Shown: positions 25,771-35,056 of the stretch, piece by piece | Layout of the letters: every line of letters starts with the position of its first letter | Position numbering within the stretch: position 1 is the first letter of the stretch | Assembly (NCBI RefSeq): GCF_014696825.1 | Contig: NZ_JACJQU010000009.1 | Coordinates: forward strand, 102,094 to 166,093 | Reading direction: 5' to 3' | From: Anabaena sphaerica FACHB-251 | Lineage (GTDB): Bacteria > Cyanobacteriota > Cyanobacteriia > Cyanobacteriales > Nostocaceae | DNA length: 64,000 nucleotides | Notes under the pieces: generated by a model | Seen by the model: the letters and a program-made list of their open reading frames with translations, nothing else | Database searches by the model: none | What the model was told of the DNA's origin: nothing | Position numbers and translations under genes: made by a program

Positions 25771-28644
25771 ATGACTAGAACATATACCGATTATCTAAAG
25801 CTTGATTTTATAGTTCGTAATCTTTCCAGTAAACTGAGTATTACTACAGCATTAATTGGCTTTGTAGTTTTACTAGGATGGATATTGAATCTGCCAGTTT
25901 TGAAGAGCGTTTTACCCGGATTGGTGACAATGAAGGTAAACACAGCTTTAGGTTTTTTTCTTGCTGGTATGTCTCTTTGGTTGTGGCATCAACATCATCA
26001 AAGGAAAAAACATCCTCTTAAATTACTCTCCCAAATATTAGCAGTAATTGTAGCACTGATTGGGTTATTGACATTAATTCAGTATGGCTTCAATATCAAC
26101 TTAGGAATTGATCAACTGCTGATTAAAGAATCAGAAAATGCTGTAGCTACTTCTAGTCCAGGACGCATGGCACCGAATACAGCATTTTGCTTTTTATGGC
26201 TGGGTTTAGCTTTAATTTTGCTGCGCTACAGACTGATGAGCAGAGTTCAAACTTTAACCTTGGTCAGCTTTTTAATTGCTTTATTAGGGTTTATTGGCTA
26301 TGTATTTAGAATTGATAGTTTCTATCACTTAGCACCTTTTACTGGTATGGCAGTGCATACTAGTGTCACCTTTCTTTTGCTCGGACTAGGAGTTTTACTA
26401 GCTTGTCCTGAAAAGGGCTGGATGCAGGAAGTAATGAGTCCTTACCTGGGTGGTGTCACTGCCCGCAATCTCTTACCCTTGGTGATCGGTGTTCCGATTT
26501 TAACTTCAGGATTATTTTTATCAGCTTACCGAACTGATGCTATCCCTATAGAGATTGGATTTGTAATTCGAGCTATTGTGAATATTGTTGTCCTCAGTGG
26601 AGTGGTTTGGTGGAATGCCAAATATCTGAATACCATAGACCAAAAATACCGCAATGCTCAACAAGCATTACAGGAATTTAATGATAATTTAGAAGCACGA
26701 GTACATGAGCGCACAGCCCAATTAGAGTTTGCAAATAATGCTTTAACAGAAAGCCGTCGTCAGTTATCGCATTTGATTAATACCTTGCCAGGAATTGTTT
26801 TTTCCCGCAGTGCTGATAATAATTGGTCAATTGATAGTGTCAGTGATGGTTATTTGTCTATCATTGGTGACTACCAATTAGAATTATGCGGCACTTATCA
26901 GGATCACACATTCCAAGATTTCATTGTGCCAGAGGATGTACCCAAAATTGTTGCCGCAATCCAAACAGCCATAGATAATAAAATTGCCTACCAAGTAGAG
27001 TATCGCCTTATTACTCAACGGGGTGAGGAAAAATGGCTATGGGAAAAGGGGATAGAAACATCAATTGATGGACAATCACCAACCATTCAAGGATTTATTA
27101 CTGAGATTACATCTCTAAAACAAGCACAAAAAGCACTGGAAGAGAGTGAGTCCAAGTTTCGGGAAATAGCCGAAAATATTCACGAAGTCTTTCATATCAA
27201 CTCTGCTGATTTGAGTGATTTATTATATGTGAGTCCTGGATACCAAGAAATATGGGGAAAAAGTTGTGAAAGTGCATATCAAAAGCCTGATTCTTGGAGT
27301 GAGTCCATCCACCCAGAAGATCGCGATCGCATCTTAGGGGCTTGTGAACGTCTGATTCAAGGAAAACCTCTGGAAGAAGAATATCGCATCATTCGCCCCA
27401 AGGGCGATATTCGCTGGATTTCTGCCCGTGTTTTCCCTGTTTATAGTCAATTTGGCCAAATACTACGTCATGTAGGAATTGCTGCGGATATCACGGCAAG
27501 GAAACTCACAGAAATCGCGCTCAGGTGTAGCGAAGAACGCTATCGTTCTTTGGTAGAAGCAACTGCCCAAATTACTTGGACAACAGACCCGACTGGACAA
27601 TTTATCACTCTCCAAGAAAGTTGGGAAGCTTTCACTGGCAATACTTTTGCAGAATATCAAGGCTGGAATTGGAAAAATAGTATCCATCCCAATGATCAAG
27701 AAAATGTGGGACAAAATTGGTTACATAGCCTAGAAAACCGCTGCTTGTACGAAAATGAATGTCGTGTCCGTAACTACAATGGAGAATATAAGTATTTGTG
27801 GGTACGGGCTGTGCCGGTGCTGGAAACTGACGGTTCTATTCGTGAGTGGGTGGGAGCTTGTACCGATATCACAAGTCGCAAACAAGCAGAACTGGAAATT
27901 CAGCAACTGAATGAGGAACTAGAAGAAAGAGTACAGCAACGTACAGCCCAGCTTACAGCCGCGAATAAAGAATTAGAAGCATTTTCTTACTCAGTTTCCC
28001 ATGACTTACGCGCCCCTTTGCGTGGTTTAGATGGCTTTAGTAAAACATTGCTAGAGCGTTACAAGGATCAATTAGACGATAAAGGTAAGCACTATCTCAC
28101 TCGCATTCGTGCTGGGACTCAGCGCATGGGGGAACTAATTGATGATTTGCTGCAACTCTCACGAGTTACCCGCTCCCAGATGCAACTTACTGATGTTAAC
28201 CTCAGTGCGATCGCTCAAGAAATAGCTCACGAACTGGGAGAAAGAGAACCACAACGGCAGGTAGAGTGGCTGATTGCTCCTGATCTCATTGTTCAAGGTG
28301 ATTGCCAACTTTTACGTATTGTTATGGAAAACCTGTTAAATAATGCTTGGAAGTTTACATCCAAGAAAATACAGGCCAAAATTGAGTTAACTTCTCTGGT
28401 GTCTGATCTCGGCAAAGGTGATTACCTAACCTATGTTGTCCAGGATAATGGAGTTGGCTTTGATCAAACTTATGTAAATAAGCTATTTCAAGCCTTTCAA
28501 CGCCTTCATTCTGTCGAAGAGTTTCCAGGAACAGGAATTGGTTTAGCGACTGTGCAACGAATTGTTCGTCGTCATGGTGGTGATGTGCAGGCAAATGGAG
28601 TTGTTGGAGAAGGAGCAGCTTTTTATTTCACCCTACAAGGTTAG
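25771..28644 (+). CDS. Membrane PAS-domain sensor histidine kinase
   Basis: 957 residues. About eight hydrophobic helices occupy residues 25-290 and form an unnamed N-terminal membrane sensor. A coiled coil leads to three PAS/PAC units at about 330-455, 460-580 and 590-705 (the last with WEAFTGNTFAEYQGWNW). A second coiled coil precedes HisKA, whose FSYSVSHDLRAPLRGLDGFS places the phosphorylated histidine at 744. The ATPase domain has NLLNNAWKFTSKK, DNGVGFD and GTGIGLATVQRIVRRHGG. The kinase half resembles phytochrome-type kinases. Two receiver genes follow on the same strand at 28701 and 29139, so this is a phosphorelay operon. No chromophore-binding GAF domain is present. Confidence 0.92.
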   Translation: MTRTYTDYLKLDFIVRNLSSKLSITTALIGFVVLLGWILNLPVLKSVLPGLVTMKVNTALGFFLAGMSLWLWHQHHQRKKHPLKLLSQILAVIVALIGLLTLIQYGFNINLGIDQLLIKESENAVATSSPGRMAPNTAFCFLWLGLALILLRYRLMSRVQTLTLVSFLIALLGFIGYVFRIDSFYHLAPFTGMAVHTSVTFLLLGLGVLLACPEKGWMQEVMSPYLGGVTARNLLPLVIGVPILTSGLFLSAYRTDAIPIEIGFVIRAIVNIVVLSGVVWWNAKYLNTIDQKYRNAQQALQEFNDNLEARVHERTAQLEFANNALTESRRQLSHLINTLPGIVFSRSADNNWSIDSVSDGYLSIIGDYQLELCGTYQDHTFQDFIVPEDVPKIVAAIQTAIDNKIAYQVEYRLITQRGEEKWLWEKGIETSIDGQSPTIQGFITEITSLKQAQKALEESESKFREIAENIHEVFHINSADLSDLLYVSPGYQEIWGKSCESAYQKPDSWSESIHPEDRDRILGACERLIQGKPLEEEYRIIRPKGDIRWISARVFPVYSQFGQILRHVGIAADITARKLTEIALRCSEERYRSLVEATAQITWTTDPTGQFITLQESWEAFTGNTFAEYQGWNWKNSIHPNDQENVGQNWLHSLENRCLYENECRVRNYNGEYKYLWVRAVPVLETDGSIREWVGACTDITSRKQAELEIQQLNEELEERVQQRTAQLTAANKELEAFSYSVSHDLRAPLRGLDGFSKTLLERYKDQLDDKGKHYLTRIRAGTQRMGELIDDLLQLSRVTRSQMQLTDVNLSAIAQEIAHELGEREPQRQVEWLIAPDLIVQGDCQLLRIVMENLLNNAWKFTSKKIQAKIELTSLVSDLGKGDYLTYVVQDNGVGFDQTYVNKLFQAFQRLHSVEEFPGTGIGLATVQRIVRRHGGDVQANGVVGEGAAFYFTLQG

Positions 28645-28700
28645 ATTTTGTGTTAAAAGGTTGACAATGGTTTGTATAAACTATTTATATTTAAACCAGT

Positions 28701-29135
28701 ATGGCTCAGACATGGACCCTGTTAATTGTTGAGGATAACCCTGATGACATAGAATTAACATTACTTGCTTTTGAGCAAACGGGGCTGCGAGAAAATGTTG
28801 TCATTGCCAGAGATGGGGTTGAAGCAATTAATTATTTATTTGCAGATAACCCAGTATTAAATTCCCTTCCTGCTCTCATTTTATTGGACTTGCAGCTACC
28901 CCGAATTAACGGTTTAGAAGTGCTGCGGCTAATTCGTTCTCATGCTCGGACTCAATTGTTACCTATTGTTATTTTGACCACCTCTCATGAAGAGAGTGAT
29001 CGGCTCCAAGGCTATAGTTTGGGTTGCAACAGCTATATTCGCAAACCCGTGGATTTTGACCAGTTTGTGAATGTCATACAACAGCTAGGAATGTACTGGT
29101 TGGTTCTCAACAGTCCTCCTCCCCTAACCCAGTAA
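28701..29135 (+). CDS. Single-domain response regulator (Rcp1-like)
   Basis: 144 residues, a lone CheY-type receiver. The acidic pocket is E11/D12 (VEDNPDD), the phospho-accepting Asp is D63 (ILLDLQLPRING) and the conserved Lys is in YIRKPV. NPDDIELTLLAF and the LQLPRINGLEVL pattern are characteristic of Rcp1-type regulators that pair with phytochrome-like kinases. It lies 56 bp after the histidine kinase and 3 bp before the next gene. It probably relays phosphate from that kinase. Confidence 0.93.
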   Translation: MAQTWTLLIVEDNPDDIELTLLAFEQTGLRENVVIARDGVEAINYLFADNPVLNSLPALILLDLQLPRINGLEVLRLIRSHARTQLLPIVILTTSHEESDRLQGYSLGCNSYIRKPVDFDQFVNVIQQLGMYWLVLNSPPPLTQ

Positions 29136-29138
29136 CTT

Positions 29139-30908
29139 ATGTTTATGAATTATCAACTCAGAATTCTCATTGTTGAAGACAACTTAGATGATGCTGAATT
29201 AATGGTATTAGAACTGGAGGCTGCAAATTACGAGGTAGTTTACAAACAAGTTGATACTGCTGAGGCAATGGCAGCTGCTCTTGACTCTCAAGAATGGGAT
29301 GTGATTTTAACAGACTATTCCATGCCTCACTTTAGTGCGGTCGCTGCACTTGATTTAGTCAAGCAACAGAAATTAGATACTCCTTTTATTGTTGTATCCG
29401 GTTCCATTGGGGAAGAAACAGCAGTTCAATTAATGAGAGATGGCGCTCATGATTATTTGATTAAACACAATTTAACAAGACTTGCTCCAGCCATAGAAAG
29501 AGAGTTACGAGAAGCAGAAGTGCGATGTGAACGCAAACAGGCATTGGAAAAGATACATTTTTTAGCATTTTATGATGAATTAACCAGCTTACCTAATCGC
29601 AATGCTTTTTTAAATGTTCTGCAACAATATATTGATGATGGTGATAAATTTGCAGTTGTGTTTGTAGATATTGACCAATATCGCCAAATTAAATATGGCT
29701 TTGGCCATATCAAAAGTGAACAACTGCTGATTGAGGTGGGAAAACGTGTGCAAAGCAGCTTACGTCCTGGTGACTTTTTAGCCAGAATAGGCAAGGATGA
29801 ATTTGTATTGATACTCGCAAATCTCAGTTATGTAGGCAAGGCAGAAACTATAGCCACGGAACTACATCGGCTGATAGATCCACCTTTTGAGCTAGAAGGC
29901 TTTGTAATTTATGCATCGATTACAATTGGTGTAGTAGACTCCTGTCTTGGCTTTGATGAACCAGAAGAGTTTTTGCGGGCAGCAGAAATTGCTAACTACA
30001 GTGCTAAGGAACAGGGATTACAATATCCCACCGTTTTCTATAATCGCAGGATGCAGACTAAAGCCTTAGCGCGATTGCGAATGGAAACTGAACTCAGACA
30101 AGCAATCAGTGAACAGCATCTGCAACTGTTCTATCAGCCAATAATGGACTTAAATACTTATCGAGTAGTGGGATTTGAAGCTTTAATGCGTTGGCCACAT
30201 CCCCAGCAGGGATGGATCTCACCTGCTAAATTCATTCCCTTAGCAGAACAGACTGGGCTAATTATTCCCCTTGGTGAGTCGATTTTAGAAGCAGCTTGCC
30301 GTCAAATGACTATCTGGCAAGAGCAGTTTTTGGATCATTTACCCCTGAGTTTGTCGGTAAATTTGTCAGGTGTGCAGTTGAATGAACCAGGGTTAGTTTC
30401 TAAAATTATTGCTCAATATGAGTGTCTCGGTTTACATCAAGTCACACTCAAGCTAGAACTTACCGAGAGTACGCTGATGAACAATACACAAACAGTTATC
30501 GCTAGTTTAGAGGAGTTTCGCACAGCAGGTATCCAGATTAGCATTGATGATTTTGGTACGGGTTATTCTTCTCTGTCTTATTTACGCGATTTACCTGTTG
30601 ATACTCTAAAAATAGATCGCTCTTTTATCTCTGAGATAGATGGAGATGAGCAAAGCTTGGGAATAGTCCAAGCAATTATCACTTTAGCCCACACTCTGGG
30701 CTTAGATGTGGTTGCCGAAGGTGTGGAAACATTGGCACAGATGACTCATTTGCGATCGCTTGGTTGCAAATATGGACAAGGCTATTTATTTTCTCAAGCA
30801 ATGCCACCTTCTGTGATTGAGGATTGGCTGCAAAAAGCAAAAACCGGAATGAGTTGTGAACACAACCTAGTTCCTCAATTAACAACAAAATCTGTTTATC
30901 TGCCGTGA
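29139..30908 (+). CDS. Receiver-GGDEF-EAL protein, GGDEF degenerate
   Basis: 589 residues, or 587 from the ATG at 29145. A receiver domain fills residues 6-125 with D59 (VILTDYSMP) as phosphate acceptor. The GGDEF domain (about 145-300) has IGKDEF in place of GGDEF, so cyclase activity is doubtful. The EAL domain (about 320-565) keeps EALMRW, SVNLSGVQL, LELTES, SIDDFGTGYSSL, DTLKIDRSF and VAEGVET, so it is probably an active c-di-GMP phosphodiesterase. With the kinase and Rcp1-like regulator immediately upstream, phosphorylation likely controls c-di-GMP breakdown, which in cyanobacteria affects motility, biofilm and phototaxis. Confidence 0.93.
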   Translation: MFMNYQLRILIVEDNLDDAELMVLELEAANYEVVYKQVDTAEAMAAALDSQEWDVILTDYSMPHFSAVAALDLVKQQKLDTPFIVVSGSIGEETAVQLMRDGAHDYLIKHNLTRLAPAIERELREAEVRCERKQALEKIHFLAFYDELTSLPNRNAFLNVLQQYIDDGDKFAVVFVDIDQYRQIKYGFGHIKSEQLLIEVGKRVQSSLRPGDFLARIGKDEFVLILANLSYVGKAETIATELHRLIDPPFELEGFVIYASITIGVVDSCLGFDEPEEFLRAAEIANYSAKEQGLQYPTVFYNRRMQTKALARLRMETELRQAISEQHLQLFYQPIMDLNTYRVVGFEALMRWPHPQQGWISPAKFIPLAEQTGLIIPLGESILEAACRQMTIWQEQFLDHLPLSLSVNLSGVQLNEPGLVSKIIAQYECLGLHQVTLKLELTESTLMNNTQTVIASLEEFRTAGIQISIDDFGTGYSSLSYLRDLPVDTLKIDRSFISEIDGDEQSLGIVQAIITLAHTLGLDVVAEGVETLAQMTHLRSLGCKYGQGYLFSQAMPPSVIEDWLQKAKTGMSCEHNLVPQLTTKSVYLP

Positions 30909-31229
30909 AATGTTAGTTAATTTATACCAAATTGATATGAAGTTGCATATAGCGATCCTATTTGAGTTGAGAACTTATCGGTGAGGGAAGGGAACAGGGA
31001 ACAGGGAACAGGGAACAGAAAGTGTTCATGAATCATTTAGGATTGCTATAGAATAAGATATCAAGAATAATTGACCGCAGATAAACACAGATAAAGACGG
31101 ATAATTCAATTAATTGATGTCATCATTCTTTGCAGCCTCACATAAAATTGGTATTACAAAATTATTGATTTATCAGAGAATTTGGGAATGTGCATCTTTG
31201 TATTTTCACAAATCAACTAAGTTTGCTAT
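30909..31229. other. Intergenic region with GGGAACA repeats
   Basis: About 320 bases between the signalling operon and the next gene. GGGAACA x4 lies at 30990-31018, and a CCGCAGATAAACACAGATAAAGACGGATAA fragment lies at about 31076-31104. No gene was seen. Confidence 0.6.
30990..31018 (+). repeat. GGGAACA x4 array
   Basis: Four tandem GGGAACA units with a period of 7. Confidence 0.9.
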
Positions 31230-31979
31230 ATGGAAATTTTCGTCAATATAAACCTGGCTCAAGTAGTTTGGCCAAGCTGGCAAACAGTGCAAGATCATGT
31301 GAATTTATGGACGAAATCAGGGCAACAATTTGAGCAGTCTTTAAAAGAGACAGCAGCACAAACCACGGATAGGGCAATTAATACTGTAACAACTACTTTA
31401 GAGCAAGCTCAAAGTTCTGTAGAAAATAGCTGGCGAACAGTCACAGAAATTAAAAATACCACATCAGCAGCAATTGAAAATACTATTACTACTTATATAA
31501 AAGATTTGGTGACGCAACACCCAACATTTTTAAAGTTTTCGCAAATACTCGGTTGGGCAATTAATCACCCAATTATCAGTTTAGTAATTTTGCTGTTTTT
31601 AATTGCTTTAGCTGGGAGCATAATTAAAGGAATTATACGTTTGATTGAAACTGCCAGTTGGTCAATATTAAAAGTTCCATTCAAGTTATTACAAGTTTTA
31701 ATTATAGCTAGTTTTATATCATTGACTAAATTTGTTAAAGGAAACCCAAAAAGTACACTTATTCAAAAAAATGATCCTATTTCCACAGTAATGTCTGTAG
31801 ATACAATAATCGGTGAAGATAGAAAAACAAGATTATTAGAAATTTATCATCGTTTAGAATTAATTCACCAGGAACAACAGCAGCTTTTACAAGAAGCAGC
31901 TAAATTAATAGGTTCAGACAGCGAACAGGAAAGGGAGGTTAATAACCCAATTACGAATTACGAATTACCAATTGATTAA
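31230..31979 (+). CDS. Coiled-coil membrane protein, function unknown
   Basis: 249 residues. Residues about 20-95 form a long amphipathic, Thr/Gln/Glu-rich coiled coil (TTDRAINTVTTTLEQAQSSV). Two hydrophobic helices follow at about 112-132 (HPIISLVILLFLIALAGSII) and 148-172. The C-terminus again contains a helix (LLEIYHRLELIHQEQQQLLQ). No domain is recognised. The last residues NPITNYELPID are encoded by a heptamer array shared with the end of the convergent FAD oxidase gene, a 29-bp tail-to-tail overlap. Confidence 0.75.
   Translation: MEIFVNINLAQVVWPSWQTVQDHVNLWTKSGQQFEQSLKETAAQTTDRAINTVTTTLEQAQSSVENSWRTVTEIKNTTSAAIENTITTYIKDLVTQHPTFLKFSQILGWAINHPIISLVILLFLIALAGSIIKGIIRLIETASWSILKVPFKLLQVLIIASFISLTKFVKGNPKSTLIQKNDPISTVMSVDTIIGEDRKTRLLEIYHRLELIHQEQQQLLQEAAKLIGSDSEQEREVNNPITNYELPID
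31943..31972. repeat. Heptamer array shared by two convergent stop regions
   Basis: ACCCAATTACGAATTACGAATTACCAATTG follows a period of 7 (GAATTAC). It encodes the last residues of the plus-strand gene ending at 31979 and of the minus-strand gene ending at 31951. Confidence 0.8.
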
Positions 31980-33120
31980 TAATATCATCTTCCTGACCAG
32001 ATATAAATTTAGCAAAGCGTTGTGCTAATGGTGGGACGAAAATAAAAGGACTACTAAAACCAGAAAAGATATGAATGTGTTCAAATTCAGGAATTTTGCC
32101 AATTAAAGGTAATTTATCTTTGGTAAATGCTACTAAACAATGATGCCAAATTCCCGGTAAATGTGCCAAATCTGGTAATATGTGCATGATACTTGTTCGC
32201 AACCATTTTTCACTTTCCTCTGAGTTAATTTGGGCATGAGGATCTGTAATAATACGAGTAATTTGACCTAACCGCAAACTACCATCAAGAAACTGTACTG
32301 CACCTACATCTAAAATTGGTGGTACTGGTTCACACGATTGATTCCATAATTTATCAACTTGAGTGGATTTAAATTCTAATTGAAAGCGTTGTAAATTAGC
32401 TGGTGTTACTAAGGTGCGTAACCGCAAATCCACAGGTGGAGTTTCAATTATTTCTGCATGAGAAAAATAGACTTTGATGGGAATACCTGCTGATTTTAAT
32501 AACTTTCGGCTCATTCCACCAGCACAAATGGCTATATTGGCACTGTAGAAGGTTGCGGTAGTTGTTTTTACACCTCTAAAACTTTTCTCAGCAGTAAAAA
32601 TTTGTGTAGGTTCTAATACTTGGCTAAACTGTATTTCTCCTCCCAGACGCAAAAAGCCTTGAATGTATGCTTGTGTTATTTTTTCTGGGTGGATATGACC
32701 ATGTTTGATAGTTAAAGCACCAGATATGGCGTTTTTATTCAGCAGTGGTTCTAACTCACAAGCTTCGTGAATACTCAGTAGCTGGGGTGGTGTGCTAAGA
32801 TGAGAATAGGATGCAGCTGCTACCTCTGGGTCACTATCAGCAGCGATAGTCAGTAACAAATCTAATTCACGGAATTGGATATCAGCATCTAATTCTTGAG
32901 CTAGGATTTGATAACGAGCGATCGCTTCTTGACACAGTTTTTGTGTAATTGGTGTTGTACCCGACCAATAAGAAATCCCACCATAACTATAGCGAGTAGC
33001 ATTTTGTGGTGTTTGATCTTGTTCCAGCAGCAGTACCGAAAAGCCTGTTTTTGCTAGTTCATAAGCGAGTGTAGCACCTGTAATTCCTGCACCAACTACA
33101 ATCCAGTCATAAAGTTTCAT
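31951..33120 (-). CDS. FAD-dependent oxidoreductase, DAO family
   Basis: 389 residues. The N-terminus WIVVGAGITGATLAYELAKTG is the FAD-binding Rossmann motif, followed by an acidic residue at the end of strand 2 (LLLEQD). The central AICAGGMSRKLL and the C-terminal HCLVAFTKDKLPLIGKIP match the D-amino-acid oxidase/glycine oxidase family. The substrate is unknown: thiO (glycine oxidase, for thiamine) is one possibility, but no thi gene is nearby. The last residues come from a heptamer repeat. Its start faces the acetyltransferase gene at 33144, giving a short divergent promoter region of 23 bp. Confidence 0.85.
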   Translation of the reverse strand: MKLYDWIVVGAGITGATLAYELAKTGFSVLLLEQDQTPQNATRYSYGGISYWSGTTPITQKLCQEAIARYQILAQELDADIQFRELDLLLTIAADSDPEVAAASYSHLSTPPQLLSIHEACELEPLLNKNAISGALTIKHGHIHPEKITQAYIQGFLRLGGEIQFSQVLEPTQIFTAEKSFRGVKTTTATFYSANIAICAGGMSRKLLKSAGIPIKVYFSHAEIIETPPVDLRLRTLVTPANLQRFQLEFKSTQVDKLWNQSCEPVPPILDVGAVQFLDGSLRLGQITRIITDPHAQINSEESEKWLRTSIMHILPDLAHLPGIWHHCLVAFTKDKLPLIGKIPEFEHIHIFSGFSSPFIFVPPLAQRFAKFISGQEDDIINQLVIRNS

Positions 33121-33143
33121 AGATAATTACTTACAATTTGACT

Positions 33144-33656
33144 ATGAATATCCGTCCTGAAAATATACTAGATTACCCAACTATAGCAGAAGTAAATACA
33201 CTAGCTTTTGGCGGAGAAAAAGAAGCTAAACTTGTAGAAATTATTCGCTCATCTAACGGTTATATCCCCGAACTTTCTCTAGTTGCAGAAATTGAAAATA
33301 CGGTAGTTGGTTATATCATGTTTAGCTACATTGACTTAGTAGCTGAAGAACAACTACCAGTATTGAGTTTAGCACCGATGGCGGTTCATCCAGAATGGCA
33401 AAAACAGGGTATTGGTAGCGCACTGCTAAAATTAGGGTTAGAAATAGCAGATAATAGGGGAGAAGCACTAGTTATTGTCTTGGGTTATCCCCAACTTTAT
33501 ACTCCCTTTGGTTTTCAAGGATCAATAAATTATCAAATTGAGAGTCCTTTTGCTGTTCCGGAAGATGTTTTTATGGTGAAAACTCTTTCAGGATATCACG
33601 AAAAGTATAAGGGGAAAGTCATTTATCCTCCTGCTTTTAAAACTGACAATTTTTAA
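33144..33656 (+). CDS. GNAT-family N-acetyltransferase
   Basis: 170 residues from the ATG at 33144; a TTG six bases upstream is less likely. The central LSLAPMAVHPEWQKQGIGSALLKLGLEIA contains the acetyl-CoA pyrophosphate loop (QKQGIGSA). YPQLYTPFGFQ is typical of the YhbS-like subfamily. The substrate is unknown. Its 3' end overlaps the convergent CNNM gene by 4 bp. Cytoplasmic. Confidence 0.88.
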   Translation: MNIRPENILDYPTIAEVNTLAFGGEKEAKLVEIIRSSNGYIPELSLVAEIENTVVGYIMFSYIDLVAEEQLPVLSLAPMAVHPEWQKQGIGSALLKLGLEIADNRGEALVIVLGYPQLYTPFGFQGSINYQIESPFAVPEDVFMVKTLSGYHEKYKGKVIYPPAFKTDNF

Positions 33657-34741
33657 TGGGTATTAGTTATTTTTAGGTCACGGAAATCACTTGTTTCTTT
33701 GGGATGAAAATTATTTATAGACTGCAACATTTTTTCGCGTTTTTTCCGGGCAATCTCTTGTAAATCAACAGTTTTATCAGTCTCATCTACAATCTCACCA
33801 GTGATCACCTCAAGCACGTCTTCTAAAGTAATAACGCCAGCAACGCATCCATATTCATCTACTACTACCGCAAGATGTTCGTGGGATTCTATGAAGTTTT
33901 TGAGAAGTTTGTCAGCCCTAATTATTTCAGGAACAAAGCGAACTTTTCGAGTCAAATCCGCAATTTTTTGTTCACTACTTCCCTCAACCATTGCTGTTAG
34001 TAATCTTTGTTTTAGAGCAAATCCCATGACTTGATCAATAGATTCATCAATGACAATAATTCGAGTATGTTGGGAAGCAATAATATCAGCTTTAGCCTCG
34101 GCTAAAGTCAAATTACCACGTATATATGTCAGCATGATTTGGGGTGTCATTAAATCAGATGCTGTCACATCATTTAATCTAAATACCCTCTGAATCATTT
34201 CTGCTTCATCACTTTGAATAATTCCTTCTTGCTGACCAATATTTGCCAATAGCTTTATTTCTGCTTCGTTTGTTGTTGGTTTTTTTCTTCCTTTGGAAAA
34301 AGGTGCAGTGACATTTTCCAGAATCCAAACTAAGGGTGTAAAAGCCAGAGAAAGTGCAGTGATAGGTATGGCTGTGAGTATAGCAATTTGTTCAGAATAT
34401 CTCTCACCAATTGTCTTGGGTATAATTTCTCCAAAGATGATAATCAGGAATGTTAATATTCCTGAAAATATACCAAGCCACCTATCTCCTAATACTTGAA
34501 TTGCAATACTACCTGTGATAATACTGCCAATAATGTTGAAAATATTATTGAGGATTACTATTGTGGCAATAGGTCGATTCATGTTTTCACGAATCGCTAG
34601 AAGTGCAACTGCGGCAGGGTTTTTTAATTCCGCTAATTGTCTAACTCTCAACGTTGAAACAGAGAACAGCGCCGTTTCTGTACAAGAACACAACGCTGAA
34701 CCTAAAATAATAATAAAGACGGTAATTATAAGCTGTAACAT
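33653..34741 (-). CDS. CNNM/CBS-domain membrane protein (HlyC/CorC family)
   Basis: 362 residues from the ATG at 34741; an upstream GTG adds only four residues. The CNNM (DUF21) transmembrane domain covers about residues 1-165 with ETALFSVSTLRVRQL and GEIIPKTIGERYS. A CBS pair follows at about 190-310 (DVTASDLMTPQIML, HLAVVVDEYGCVAGVITLEDVLEVITGEI). Relatives act in magnesium or cobalt homeostasis, though the family is often mis-called haemolysin. There is no C-terminal CorC-HlyC transporter-associated domain, and the sequence ends soon after the CBS pair. Confidence 0.88.
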   Translation of the reverse strand: MLQLIITVFIIILGSALCSCTETALFSVSTLRVRQLAELKNPAAVALLAIRENMNRPIATIVILNNIFNIIGSIITGSIAIQVLGDRWLGIFSGILTFLIIIFGEIIPKTIGERYSEQIAILTAIPITALSLAFTPLVWILENVTAPFSKGRKKPTTNEAEIKLLANIGQQEGIIQSDEAEMIQRVFRLNDVTASDLMTPQIMLTYIRGNLTLAEAKADIIASQHTRIIVIDESIDQVMGFALKQRLLTAMVEGSSEQKIADLTRKVRFVPEIIRADKLLKNFIESHEHLAVVVDEYGCVAGVITLEDVLEVITGEIVDETDKTVDLQEIARKKREKMLQSINNFHPKETSDFRDLKITNTH

Positions 34742-35056
34742 ATAAGTTCCCACGTATGGGAATAGACAGTTAGGGTTAGCTGAGAATTGGATGAGGTAAT
34801 CTTATACTTTAACAATTGTAGCGCGATTTTGGACTTTCTAAATAGTAAAATCTTATCCTGTGCGTAAGCAAAAGCAGGGGTACTTATCACTTCATTACTA
34901 AGCTATGATCTCAGGTATATCATTGCCCCCTCCTCGCTTGTGGGAAGGGGATTGGATGTGGAGTTCTTGTACTTCACTCAACCAAGAAACGCTATAGATT
35001 TCAGCCTTTTTGCTATTGGTACAGCCTGCTGTTAGGCTTTATTCTTGTATCGGAGG
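34742..35056. other. Intergenic region with small hairpins
   Basis: About 315 bases. An imperfect GC-rich hairpin (CCCCCTCC...GGAAGGGG, 34926-34950) and AGCCT/AGGCT at 35023-35038 are visible. No gene was recognised. Confidence 0.5.
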
